This document shows, piece by piece, positions 9,441 through 17,868 of a DNA stretch of 64,000 bases; position 1 is the first letter of the stretch, and every line of letters begins with the position of its first letter. The DNA comes from Akkermansia muciniphila (GTDB taxonomy: Bacteria > Verrucomicrobiota > Verrucomicrobiia > Opitutales > Opitutaceae), in NCBI GenBank assembly GCA_945888375.1, contig CAMCZZ010000010.1:1-64000 (forward strand), read 5' to 3'. The position numbers were made by a program, and so were the translations under genes. Below the pieces are notes generated by a model. The model worked only from the letters and a program-made list of their open reading frames with translations, was not told where the DNA came from and ran no database searches.

Positions 9441-9453
9441 CACAAACGGTGCT
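9438..9453 (+). promoter_or_regulatory. Predicted sigma-54 (RpoN) -24/-12 promoter of glutamine synthetase
   Basis: TGGCAC (9438-9443), five bases, then GTGCT (9449-9453). The invariant GG (9439-9440) and GC (9451-9452) are exactly 10 bases apart, as sigma-54 promoters require, and the -24 half matches the consensus perfectly. The -12 half has one mismatch (G for T). Transcription would start near 9464, about 85 bases before the start codon. Sigma-54 control of glutamine synthetase is well known in nitrogen-regulated bacteria. No enhancer site was identified with confidence. Confidence 0.65.
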
Positions 9454-9548
9454 AAATTGGTTGTTCCGGGTTCCTTCTGCTCACGGCTGGTGTTTGATTG
9501 CTCCAGTCTCGATCAGCCAAGCCCTTTTTTATCCTAACCTCCACATCC

Positions 9549-10580
9549 ATGGCTAAATACAAACTAGAATATATCTGGCTCGACGGTTACAAACCGGTTG
9601 CGAACCTTCGCGGCAAGACCCAGATCAAGGAATTCGCCAGCTTCCCCAAGCTCGAAGAGCTTCCTCTTTGGGGCTTCGATGGCAGCTCCACCCAGCAGGC
9701 TCCCGGCGGCAGTTCCGACTGCGTGCTGAAGCCCGTCGCGTTGTATCCCGATACCACGCGCAAGAATGGCGTGATCGTCATGTGCGAGGTTTACAACGCC
9801 AACGGCACCCCCCACGTCTCCAACTCCCGTGCCACCATTCTGGATGATGCGGACACCTGGTTCGGTTTCGAGCAGGAGTATTTCCTTTATCAGGACGGTC
9901 GTCCCCTCGGCTTCCCCGAGGGTGGCTATCCTGCCCCCCAAGGCCCCTACTACACGGGCGTGGGCTACAAGAACGTCGGCGATGTCGCCCGCCAGATTGT
10001 CGAGGAGCATCTCGACCTGTGTCTCGATGCCGGCATCAACCACGAGGGTATCAACGCCGAGGTCGCTACCGGCCAGTGGGAATTCCAGATTTTCGGCAAA
10101 GGCTCCAAGAAGGCGGCCGACGATGTCTGGGTGGCCCGCTACCTCCTGATCCGCCTGTGCGAGCAATACGGCATCGACGTCGAGTTCCACTGCAAGCCGA
10201 TCCGCGGCGTTTATAATTCCCCGCTCGATTGGAACGGCTCCGGCATGCACTCGAACTTCTCGACCAAGTTCATGCGTGAAGTCGGCGGCAAAGACTATTT
10301 CGAGAAGCTCATGGCCGCCTTCTCCAAGTTCACCGCCGAGCACGTCGCCGTTTACGGTCCGGACAACCACCTGCGCCTTACCGGTTTGCACGAGACCCAG
10401 TCGATCGACAAGTTCTCCTACGGTATCGCCGACCGCGGCGCCTCCATCCGCGTGCCCCACAGCTTTGCCAATAACGGCTATAAGGGCTACCTCGAGGACC
10501 GTCGTCCCAACTCTGCGGCGAATCCCTACGAGGTCGCTTCGCGCATCCTCAAGACCATCGCCACCGTCCCCACCGCCTGA
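9549..10580 (+). CDS. glnII: Glutamine synthetase, type II (eukaryotic-like, GlnII)
   Basis: ATP-dependent condensation of glutamate and ammonia. At 343 residues it has the size of GSII, not the 440-470 residues of GSI. Family segments in order: LEYIWLDG, LWGFDGSSTQQAPG (beta-grasp/active-site region), GQWEFQIFG, NGSGMHSNFSTK, DNHLRLTGLHET and RGASIRVP. These are the GSII forms of the glutamate, ATP and metal sites. The start is set at MAKYKLEY (ATG 9549); a GTG further upstream lies within the leader. A predicted sigma-54 promoter precedes it and a strong terminator follows, so it is a single-gene unit. No glnB or ntrBC lies nearby. Confidence 0.95.
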   Translation: MAKYKLEYIWLDGYKPVANLRGKTQIKEFASFPKLEELPLWGFDGSSTQQAPGGSSDCVLKPVALYPDTTRKNGVIVMCEVYNANGTPHVSNSRATILDDADTWFGFEQEYFLYQDGRPLGFPEGGYPAPQGPYYTGVGYKNVGDVARQIVEEHLDLCLDAGINHEGINAEVATGQWEFQIFGKGSKKAADDVWVARYLLIRLCEQYGIDVEFHCKPIRGVYNSPLDWNGSGMHSNFSTKFMREVGGKDYFEKLMAAFSKFTAEHVAVYGPDNHLRLTGLHETQSIDKFSYGIADRGASIRVPHSFANNGYKGYLEDRRPNSAANPYEVASRILKTIATVPTA

Positions 10581-10600
10581 AGCGTTCCGGGTTTTAGCAA

Positions 10601-10632
10601 GAGCGGCATCCCTCCGGGGTGCCGCTTTTTTT
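10601..10632 (+). terminator. Rho-independent terminator after glutamine synthetase
   Basis: An 11-bp stem (10602-10612 with 10616-10626, including one T-G pair) and a three-base loop, followed by seven Ts. It begins 21 bases after the stop codon. Stem, loop and U-tract are all close to ideal. Confidence 0.92.
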
Positions 10633-11024
10633 ATGCCCGGCCGGCCTGCTCCCGGCAGGGGTGGGTCGCGGGTGACACGTCGAGCAGCCGGCTAATCGGT
10701 TGCACCAGACGCCCCGCGATGGGCTTTTAATCCTAAATTCCGCAGTTCAACTTTACCACGGATTACACAGATTACACCGATTCAGAGCGTTGCGAGGGCG
10801 ACTAAGGCCTAACATGATTCACCCGCCAAGTGAAGCTCACTGGATTCATAACGCCGTGGTTATCCGTGCTCTCCGTGTAATCCGTGGTTTCAACTGCTTT
10901 TTTAGGTTAATCCACGTTGTGCCCGCTGACGATGCGCGGGAGGGAGGGGGCGGCGGGCCGGGCGGGGAAGGCGGTTTATTTTCCGGCGTGCGTGGGGCGG
11001 GCGGGCTGTTTGCATGGGCTGCGT
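10633..11024. other. Intergenic region carrying repeat copy 1
   Basis: 392 bases between the glutamine synthetase terminator and ispE. No convincing reading frame is present. About 170 bases are the dispersed repeat described separately. The remainder upstream of ispE is very GC-rich (10917-11010) with no recognisable promoter. Confidence 0.7.
10727..10896 (+). repeat. Dispersed palindromic-ended repeat, copy 1
   Basis: 170 bases, nearly identical to the reverse complement of 53714-53874. The two copies differ by a 9-base insertion (ACACCGATT-like, a local duplication) and a few substitutions. The ends are imperfect inverted repeats of each other: GCAGTT plus ACCACGGATTACACAG at the left, and GTGTAATCCGTGGT plus CAACTGC at the right. 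It encodes nothing. It resembles a small non-autonomous mobile or structured intergenic element. Confidence 0.88.
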
Positions 11025-11912
11025 ATGCCGACCGTCACCCTCTTCAGCCCCGCCAAGGTCAATCTCTCGCTTGCGATCACCGGGCGGCGGGCGGATGGGT
11101 TTCACCAGCTCCTCTCGGTGGTGGCGCCGCTGGCTTGGGGGGACACCTTGCACGCGACGTGGCCGGGGGAGACCGGGCCGGCGACGCTGATTTGCGACGC
11201 CCCGTGGGTGCCGACGGACGGGACAAACCTCATCCTGCGGGCGGCGGATGCCTTTGCCGGGGCGACGGGTTGGCGGGGGCGGGTGGTGTTTCAGTTGGAA
11301 AAACGTATCCCCGTCGGGGCGGGTTTAGGCGGGGGGAGCAGCAACGCGGTCGCGGCGCTGCGCGCGCTGGAGGCTTTGAGCGGTATCGCGCTGGGCCTTG
11401 AGCGGAGGCTGGTGCTGGCGGCGGGGCTGGGTTCGGATTGCCCGCTCTTTTGCCATGACGGCCCGGTGCTGATGCGCGGGCGGGGCGAGCACACCCGGCC
11501 GCTCGGAGCGGAGGCGGCGGCGCGGCTGCGGGGCCGCCGGATCTTGCTGTTCAAACCGGTTTTTGGCGTGGCCACGGCGGAGGCCTATGCGGCGCTGGCG
11601 GCCCGGCCCGAGTGGTATGCGGGGGAGGCGGCCGAGGAAGCCCGCTTGGCGGCCTGGGAAGCGTCGGCCGGCGCGCCGGCCGAGGAGTTGCTCGGCAACA
11701 CGCTGGAGCGGCCGGTTTTTGCCAAGTGGCTCGCGCTGCCGGCCATGTTGGCGTGGCTGCGGGAGCGCCACGGCGTCGAGGCCCGGATGAGTGGCAGCGG
11801 CAGCGCGTGTTTCCTCCTGCTTCGTCCCGGTCAGGACGAGGCGCCCTTGGTCCAAACCCTTCGCGAAGGGTGGGGCGCGGAGGCTTTTGTGCATACCGCG
11901 CAATTGGGGTGA
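11025..11912 (+). CDS. ispE: 4-diphosphocytidyl-2-C-methyl-D-erythritol kinase
   Basis: A GHMP-family kinase of the non-mevalonate isoprenoid pathway, phosphorylating the 2-hydroxyl of CDP-methylerythritol. It has 295 residues. Visible are FSPAKVNLSLAITGRRADGFH at the N-terminus, the ATP loop PVGAGLGGGSSNAVAALR at about residues 92-109 and the C-terminal ARMSGSGSACFLL glycine motif. The start at MPTVTLFSPAK is the only one consistent with the family. The isoprenoid role fits the polyprenyl synthase gene about 2 kb downstream. The stop lies 55 bases before ptsI. Confidence 0.95.
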   Translation: MPTVTLFSPAKVNLSLAITGRRADGFHQLLSVVAPLAWGDTLHATWPGETGPATLICDAPWVPTDGTNLILRAADAFAGATGWRGRVVFQLEKRIPVGAGLGGGSSNAVAALRALEALSGIALGLERRLVLAAGLGSDCPLFCHDGPVLMRGRGEHTRPLGAEAAARLRGRRILLFKPVFGVATAEAYAALAARPEWYAGEAAEEARLAAWEASAGAPAEELLGNTLERPVFAKWLALPAMLAWLRERHGVEARMSGSGSACFLLLRPGQDEAPLVQTLREGWGAEAFVHTAQLG

Positions 11913-11967
11913 ACCCGGTGCCGGCGGGTTGGAAAACAGGTTGACCCCGCCAGGCGGGGCGCGCCTC

Positions 11968-13794
11968 ATGATTACTCCCCCGCAGCCGGCGGAAAGCGTG
12001 GTTGTCCGAGTGCCCCGGCCCCTCATGCCTCCCGTCGAACCCATCTCGCGTCCCGAAGTCGTGCTGCCAGGCATTTCCGCCTCGCAGGGCATCGCCTATG
12101 GACCGATTTTCGTCTATCTCCAAAGCGATTTGGAGGTGCCTGAGTATCTGGTCGAAAAGGCGGCCTGGGCGGCGGAAGCGGGGCGTTTTGAGCAGGCCTT
12201 GCTGGTGACGCGCCGGCAGATCCAAAAGATCATGGCGGAGGTGGAGAAAAACCTCGGCGAGCAGGAGGCCCGGATTTTTGACGCGCATCTGCTGGTGCTG
12301 GAGGATCAGGCCTTGATCGCGGAGACCTTGCGCGAGTTTGAGAAGACACGGGTCAATATCGAAACCTGCTTCAATAAGGTGGCGCGGCGCTACATCTCGG
12401 CCTTCGAGCAGATCGACGACGAATACCTGCGCGAGCGCGGCGGCGACATCCGGGACGTCGCCCAGCGGGTGCTCGCGAATCTTCTCGGCCATACCGGCCA
12501 GCGCCTCATCAACCTGGCGGATCAGCGCGTGGTGGTGGCGAACGACATCTCGCCTTCCGACGCGGCCGGGCTCGACCGTTCGTCGGCGCTCGCGATCGTG
12601 ACAGACTCCGGCAGCAAGACGAGCCACGCCGTGATCGTGGCCCGCTCGATGAAGATCCCCTCGGTGGTGGGGCTGCGCGATCTCACCGCCCGCGTGCAGC
12701 CGGGAGATATCATTCTGGTGGATGGTTACGACGGGGTGGTGATTCTCAATCCCAGCGAGGCGACGCTCTTTCGCTACGGCAAAATCCAGCGGGAAAAACG
12801 CACGCGGGAGAACCGTTTGCTCGAGGCCAACCGCCTGCCAGCCGTCACGCAGGACGGGGTGGAGATCGTTTTGCGGGCTAATGTGGAGAAGGCGGAGGAG
12901 GCCGCCCTAGTGCTGCAATACAACGCCGACGGCGTGGGCTTGTTTCGCACTGAATTCCTTTACCTCGGCGTGGACGCCGCGCCGACCGAGGAGGAGCAAT
13001 ACCGTTCCTACCGGCTCCTGGCCGAGGCCCTGGCTCCCCGCCCGGTGACGATCCGCACCCTGGATCTCGGCGGGGATAAACCCATCGCCTCGCAAGCCCA
13101 TCTCTTCCCGAAGGAGAACAACCCTTTCCTCGGCTATCGCGCCATCCGCTTCTGTCTCGACCAAATACCGCTTTTCAAGGAGCAGCTCCGCGCCATCTTG
13201 CGGGCGAGTGCCCACGGCCGGGTGCAGCTGATGTATCCCATGATCAGCGGCAGCGAGGAGATGCGCCGGGCCAATGCCGTGCTGGAGGAGTGCCGGGTCG
13301 AATTGCGCGCGGCGGGCGTGCCTTTCGATCCCGCTATGCCGGTGGGCAGCATGATCGAGGTGCCGAGCGCGGCGCTCTCGGCGGACCTGCTCGCCCGGGA
13401 GTGTGATTTTTTCAGCATCGGGACCAACGACCTCATTCAATACCTGATGGCCATCGACCGGGTGAACGACCGCATCGCCCACCTTTATGAGCCCACGCAC
13501 CCGGCGGTCCTGCGCACGCTGCGACACATCGTCGTCGAGGCGCACCGCGCGCGGATAAAGGTCAGCGTCTGCGGCGAGATGGCTGGCGATCCCAACTATA
13601 CCGCGCTGTTGATCGGCCTGGGTGTGGATGAGTTGAGCATGGCCCCGCCGCTCATCCCGGCGGCCCGCTATGTCTTGCGCAATTTGAAGCTCACCGAGGC
13701 CAAGGAGCTCGCCCAAACTGCGATGGCGATGGAATCCCCCGCGGCGATCCATGCCCTCTGCGCGCGGTTTGCGGAGGAGCGCTTGCGGGCCTGA
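11968..13794 (+). CDS. ptsI: Phosphoenolpyruvate-protein phosphotransferase (PTS enzyme I)
   Basis: The first enzyme of the phosphotransferase system; it moves phosphate from PEP to HPr. It has 608 residues. The phospho-histidine is His220 in GSKTSHAVIVAR. The PEP-binding barrel has LFRTEFLYL, LDLGGDKP, NNPFLGYRAIR, GSMIEVPSAAL, SIGTNDLIQYLMAIDR and VCGEMAGD, so the enzyme is complete and not the nitrogen-type PtsP, which would carry an N-terminal GAF domain. No ptsH or enzyme II gene is in the window, so its phosphate acceptor and role (sugar uptake or regulation) cannot be read here. The ATG at 11968 precedes a 30-residue proline-rich leader. Confidence 0.93.
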   Translation: MITPPQPAESVVVRVPRPLMPPVEPISRPEVVLPGISASQGIAYGPIFVYLQSDLEVPEYLVEKAAWAAEAGRFEQALLVTRRQIQKIMAEVEKNLGEQEARIFDAHLLVLEDQALIAETLREFEKTRVNIETCFNKVARRYISAFEQIDDEYLRERGGDIRDVAQRVLANLLGHTGQRLINLADQRVVVANDISPSDAAGLDRSSALAIVTDSGSKTSHAVIVARSMKIPSVVGLRDLTARVQPGDIILVDGYDGVVILNPSEATLFRYGKIQREKRTRENRLLEANRLPAVTQDGVEIVLRANVEKAEEAALVLQYNADGVGLFRTEFLYLGVDAAPTEEEQYRSYRLLAEALAPRPVTIRTLDLGGDKPIASQAHLFPKENNPFLGYRAIRFCLDQIPLFKEQLRAILRASAHGRVQLMYPMISGSEEMRRANAVLEECRVELRAAGVPFDPAMPVGSMIEVPSAALSADLLARECDFFSIGTNDLIQYLMAIDRVNDRIAHLYEPTHPAVLRTLRHIVVEAHRARIKVSVCGEMAGDPNYTALLIGLGVDELSMAPPLIPAARYVLRNLKLTEAKELAQTAMAMESPAAIHALCARFAEERLRA

Positions 13795-13812
13795 GCACGA
13801 CTCCGGGGTTGC

Positions 13813-14712
13813 TCACCGCTGGCGGGCGAGCATGAGGTCGGCTAGTCCGAGGAGGAGAGCCGGGTCGCCCGGCAGCCCGGCGAGGGCGGCGCGGGCGCGG
13901 GTGGTTTCCTCGGCGGCGGCGCGGGTGGAGGCTTCGAGGCCGTGCAGGGAAACGTAGGTCGCCTTGCCCGCGCGGGCGTCCTTGCCGGCGGTCTTGCCGA
14001 GAGCCTGGCTGTCCGCGGTGGCATCGAGCACGTCATCAATGATCTGGAAGGCGAGGCCGAGGTGGCGTCCGGCGCGGCGGAGTCCGGCAAGGGCGTCCGC
14101 GGGTAATCCGCCGACGAGGCCGCCGCAGACCAGCGAGGCTTCGAGCAGGGCGGCGGTTTTGTTGAGGTGGATAAAATCGAGTTCGCCGGCGGTGGCGGTG
14201 CCGGCGCGTTCCGCCAGCAGATCCTGCATCTGGCCGCCGACCAGGTGCGCGCCGGAGCTGGCGCCCGCCAGCTCGCCCAGCAGGGCGGCGGCGAGGGCGG
14301 GACGGCTCGCGTAGGCCCCGGCGGTGATGACGAAGGCCTGGGCGAGCAGGGCGTCGCCGGCGAGCAGGGCGGTGGCCTCGTCGAAGGCGCGGTGGCAGGT
14401 GGGGCGGCCCCGGCGGAGATCGTCATCATCCATGCAGGGGAGGTCGTCGTGGATCAATGAATACGTGTGGATGCACTCCAGGGCGGCGGCGACGGGGAGG
14501 GCGGCGGTGAGGGCGTCCGGCCCGGCGAGGCCGGCGGCTGCCAGGGCGAGGGCGGGGCGCAGGCGTTTGCCGCCGGCCTGCAGACTGTAGCGCATGGCCG
14601 CGTGGATGCGGGCCGGGCCGGCCGGAGCGCCGGTGGGCAGGGCGGGCACGAGGGTATCGAGGGCGGCCTCGGTCTGGGTGGCCAGGGTTTGCAGTCGGGT
14701 GGAGATGTCCAT
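13813..14712 (-). CDS. ispA: Polyprenyl (farnesyl/geranyl-type) diphosphate synthase
   Basis: A 299-residue trans-prenyltransferase that condenses IPP with allylic diphosphates. Both aspartate-rich motifs are present: the first in HDDLPCMDDDDLRRG and the second in QIIDDVLDATAD. It also has GGKRLRPAL near the N-terminus. Length and the two-residue insertion in the first motif (DDxxxxD) match the short-chain bacterial IspA class, so C15 is the likely product. Chain length is not proven. It converges on ptsI with 18 bases between, and diverges from the next gene. Confidence 0.9.
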   Translation of the reverse strand: MDISTRLQTLATQTEAALDTLVPALPTGAPAGPARIHAAMRYSLQAGGKRLRPALALAAAGLAGPDALTAALPVAAALECIHTYSLIHDDLPCMDDDDLRRGRPTCHRAFDEATALLAGDALLAQAFVITAGAYASRPALAAALLGELAGASSGAHLVGGQMQDLLAERAGTATAGELDFIHLNKTAALLEASLVCGGLVGGLPADALAGLRRAGRHLGLAFQIIDDVLDATADSQALGKTAGKDARAGKATYVSLHGLEASTRAAAEETTRARAALAGLPGDPALLLGLADLMLARQR

Positions 14713-14824
14713 CGGCAGGGGAAGCGTTCGTGAGTATTTCCGCGCCTGCAAGTTTCGCGCGGCCCAGGTTTGCCGCCGGAAACGAGGTTTCGACACGGGC
14801 GGGCCGGTCCTTCACATTCCGGTC

Positions 14825-15490
14825 ATGGCGAAATCCCAAGAGCAAAAGGCATCGGGTCTTCTCGGCGTGATCAGTGGTGCGTTGTGCAGTCTGGGGCTAG
14901 GGGTGCTGCTGGCGGGCGTCTATTTGATTTTAAAACCGGTAGAGATCGTCCGGAGCGTGCCCAAGGACCCGCTCCCCGGGCGGTTTTATTTCGTGCAGGG
15001 CGGCGGCGCGGCGGCGGCGGGCAAGGGCTGGGAGCGCAAGCAGCAGGCCCTGGCTGCGGGGGCAGGCGAGGTGGGGCTGGCGGAGGGTGACCTCAATGCC
15101 TGGGCGCAGGCCGCCTATCCGGCCGATCCCGAGGTGCAGGAGGCGAAAAAAGAGGCCCTGTTTCTTTTTGTGCGGGGCACGCCAAACTTTCGTCTCGCGG
15201 GGGAGGAGCTGCAAGTCGGGGTGGTCGCCGAGCTCATCTGCTTCGGGGCAGTCCACGAGCTGGTTTTACAGGCCCGGGGCGGCTTCGAGCCGGACGGGGC
15301 GGGCTGGCGCTATGCGCCCAAGGAGGTTTACTTCGGATGTCTCCCCGTCCACCGGTTTCCGGCGCTTCTGGCCTCGCTGGCGGGTAGGCTGAAGGCGGAG
15401 GGCGTGCTGCCGCCCGAGGTCGGGCAGGTGCTCGGGCGGGCCTCGGGTTTGACGATCACGGCGGACGAGTTGGTGGTGCGGATGCGGTGA
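14825..15490 (+). CDS. Membrane-anchored protein of unknown function
   Basis: A 221-residue protein with one transmembrane segment (about residues 13-37, GVISGALCSLGLGVLLAGVY) and a C-terminal soluble domain presumably in the periplasm. No catalytic motif or known domain was recognised. The segment EVGLAEGDLNAWAQAAY looks like a lipid-binding or SRPBCC-type surface but this is weak. Its last codons overlap the GTG of the next gene (GTGA), so the two are probably translated together and may act together. Confidence 0.65.
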   Translation: MAKSQEQKASGLLGVISGALCSLGLGVLLAGVYLILKPVEIVRSVPKDPLPGRFYFVQGGGAAAAGKGWERKQQALAAGAGEVGLAEGDLNAWAQAAYPADPEVQEAKKEALFLFVRGTPNFRLAGEELQVGVVAELICFGAVHELVLQARGGFEPDGAGWRYAPKEVYFGCLPVHRFPALLASLAGRLKAEGVLPPEVGQVLGRASGLTITADELVVRMR

Positions 15491-16668
15491 GCGCGGGGCG
15501 TTTCAGTCTGTGGGCGGGAGTGGTGGCGGCCTTGTGGCTCGGGGCGCGCTTGCCGGCCGGGCCGGAGGCGGAGGCGGAGGTGCGTTTTTTTCCGGGCTCG
15601 GGCGGGCGTTTCGAGGTGGCGGCCCGGGCTGGTGAAGCGGGGGTGCGGCTGGAGCGCGTGGCCGAGACGGCTTGGGCGGTCTGGCGCGGGCCGCTTGGTT
15701 TGCCGGAGCGGTTGGGGGCCGGAATCACGGTGCGCCTGACGCCGCCGGAGCACTGGGGGTTTGCGGAGCCGGCGTGGCGGATCTCGGTCGAGCCCACCGG
15801 GCTGGTGAGTCTTTGGATACGTGACGGGGGCGAGCCGGGCGTGGAACGCGAGCGGCACTGGGCGGCAGCGCTCGCCGCGGCGGTCTTGCAGCGCATGGCC
15901 ATCCTGCAAGGCGTCGGGGCAGCAGAGCGGCCGGCGCCGGACTGGCTGTGCGCCGCGGCGGCGGAGGCGGTGGCCATCGAGCTGCAGCCAGCCCTGGCCG
16001 ATGCGTGGCGCCAGGCGGCCGGGCGGCCGGGCGGGGCGGCGGGTCTGGAGGCGATTTTGAAGTGGTCGGGTGCGCAAACCGCGGCGGGGGAAGCGCCGTC
16101 TTGGGTCGGAGCCTTTGGCCTGTGGCGCTGGCTCGGCGCGGGCCCGGGCCGGGGGGAGGCGTGGCCTCGTTTCGTCGTGGCTTTGCTGGCAGGCGAGGCC
16201 CCCGGGGTGGCGTTGACGCGGATTTATGGTCCGGCGTTGGCGCGGCCGGAGAAGGCTGAACTCGAGCTGGCCTGGCGGACGGCCCTGGCGGCTTTGGCAC
16301 GGCAGCAGGCGACCCCGCTGCTCGGGGTGGAGGAGTCCCGGCGGCAACTGGAGCGGCTGGCCCGGCTGGTCGTCAATCCGGTCGGGGGCGGGATCGATCA
16401 GCGGCTGGAGCTGGGCGCCTTGACGGCGACGGAGGCGCGGGGCTATCCGGCGGCGGAGCGCGAGGAGCGGGCGGCGTGGTTAACGGCCAACTTCCCGAGG
16501 CTGCATCCCTTTTATCGCAACGCCGGGGGTTCCCTCGGGCGTTGCTGGCTGGCCCAGCGCGAGGGCGATGAGGCGGCGCGGGCGGCCGCGTGGGAGGAAT
16601 GGCGCTCCGACCTCGCGGTCGGGCTGGAGCTGGAGCGCGGCAGCCGGGCGGCGCTGGATAATCGCTAG
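15487..16668 (+). CDS. Exported protein of unknown function
   Basis: 393 residues with an N-terminal signal-like segment (FSLWAGVVAALWLGARLPAG). The body is alanine-, glycine- and arginine-rich. The architecture (a beta-rich first 120 residues, then helices with a paired DWLCAAAAEAVAIE segment) recalls surface peptidases of the gluzincin kind, but there is no HExxH zinc site, so a peptidase function is not supported. The GTG start overlaps the upstream membrane protein, and the stop overlaps the end of ferrochelatase on the other strand by four bases. Confidence 0.55.
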   Translation: MSAGRFSLWAGVVAALWLGARLPAGPEAEAEVRFFPGSGGRFEVAARAGEAGVRLERVAETAWAVWRGPLGLPERLGAGITVRLTPPEHWGFAEPAWRISVEPTGLVSLWIRDGGEPGVERERHWAAALAAAVLQRMAILQGVGAAERPAPDWLCAAAAEAVAIELQPALADAWRQAAGRPGGAAGLEAILKWSGAQTAAGEAPSWVGAFGLWRWLGAGPGRGEAWPRFVVALLAGEAPGVALTRIYGPALARPEKAELELAWRTALAALARQQATPLLGVEESRRQLERLARLVVNPVGGGIDQRLELGALTATEARGYPAAEREERAAWLTANFPRLHPFYRNAGGSLGRCWLAQREGDEAARAAAWEEWRSDLAVGLELERGSRAALDNR

Positions 16669-17753
16669 GCCGCGTGTGTGCGGGCCGAGGCGAGGCGCGT
16701 GGTCGCGGTGGGGTTTTCTCCGCCCAGCCAGCGGTGGACGCGCCCGGCGAGGAAATCGATGTAGGGCGCCTGGTCGTTCAGACAGGGCACATGGTGGAAA
16801 AACTCGCCGCCGGCGTGGAGGAAGTCCTCTTTCCCCTCGCCCGCGATTTCCTCGAGCGTCTCCAGGCAGTCGGAGACGAAGGCGGGGGTGAACACCATGA
16901 GGCGTTTTTTACCCTCGGCGGGCAGGCGTTTGAACTCGAAGTCGGTGTAGGGGGAGAGCCAGGGCTCGCCGGCGAGGCGGGACTGGAAGGAGATGGACCA
17001 CTTGCCGTCGGGGATGCCGGCGCGTTTCACAAAGGCCTGCGTGGTCTTCACGCACTGGGCCTTATAACAGGTGGCGTGCGCGGCGGAGCAGGAGTTGCAG
17101 CAGTCCGGCGTGATCGTGCAGTGGGCATGCGAGGAATCGCCCTTCTGCAGGTGGCGCACGGGGATGCCGTGGTAGGAGAACAGAACGTAATCGTGGGGAT
17201 GGGCGTCGAGGTGGGGCCGGGACACGGCGTGGAGGGCCTCGATGTAATCGGCGTCCTCGTAGAAGGGCTGCACGCAGGTGATTTTGGTTTTCGGCGCATG
17301 CGTGGTGGCCTCGGCGTAAACCTTGACCACCACCGTTTCCCACGAGGACATCGCGTAGTGGGGGTATTGCGGGATGAGGAGCACTTCCTCGATCCCGGCG
17401 TCGTGGATGGCCTGCAACACGGACGGGATGGACGGCGAGCCGTAGCGCATGGCGAGAAACACCGGCGTCTCGGGGCCGAGGTGGGCGACGAGTTTGCGCT
17501 GCACGCTGCGCGAGGTCAGCACCAGCGGCGAGCCCTCCGGTTGCCAGATCTCGCGGTAGGCCTGGGCGGACTTCGGCGCGCGGGTGGGGACGATGATGCA
17601 GTTGACCAGAAACTTGGCGAGAAAGCGGGGCTTCAGGTCGATGACGCGTTCGTCGCCGAGAAACTCCCGCAGGTAGCGGCCGACGTCGGGGACGTCGGTG
17701 GAGTCGGGGGAGCCGAGATTGACGAGGAGGACGGCGCGCTTGGGCGAAGACAT
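16665..17753 (-). CDS. hemH: Ferrochelatase with an internal cysteine cluster
   Basis: Inserts Fe2+ into protoporphyrin IX in the last step of haem synthesis. It has 362 residues. The catalytic histidine is His195 in FSYHGIPVRHL. The conserved acidic face is in SDCLETLEEI (around Glu298-Glu302). Between them lies a cysteine-rich segment with Cys212, Cys218, Cys219, Cys222, Cys229 and Cys234. Some bacterial ferrochelatases carry an internal [2Fe-2S] cluster in this place, so an iron-sulfur cluster is likely. No other hem gene is adjacent. Confidence 0.95.
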   Translation of the reverse strand: MSSPKRAVLLVNLGSPDSTDVPDVGRYLREFLGDERVIDLKPRFLAKFLVNCIIVPTRAPKSAQAYREIWQPEGSPLVLTSRSVQRKLVAHLGPETPVFLAMRYGSPSIPSVLQAIHDAGIEEVLLIPQYPHYAMSSWETVVVKVYAEATTHAPKTKITCVQPFYEDADYIEALHAVSRPHLDAHPHDYVLFSYHGIPVRHLQKGDSSHAHCTITPDCCNSCSAAHATCYKAQCVKTTQAFVKRAGIPDGKWSISFQSRLAGEPWLSPYTDFEFKRLPAEGKKRLMVFTPAFVSDCLETLEEIAGEGKEDFLHAGGEFFHHVPCLNDQAPYIDFLAGRVHRWLGGENPTATTRLASARTHAA

Positions 17754-17868
17754 GATTGAACACTACGAGGGAACGCGCCGGCGGGCTTGTCAAACGGTGT
17801 CACCAATCGAAGCGCACCGATCCACGCGGGTCTTGCGGCTCGGCGGGTGGTCCAGTAGCGCTAAGGGC

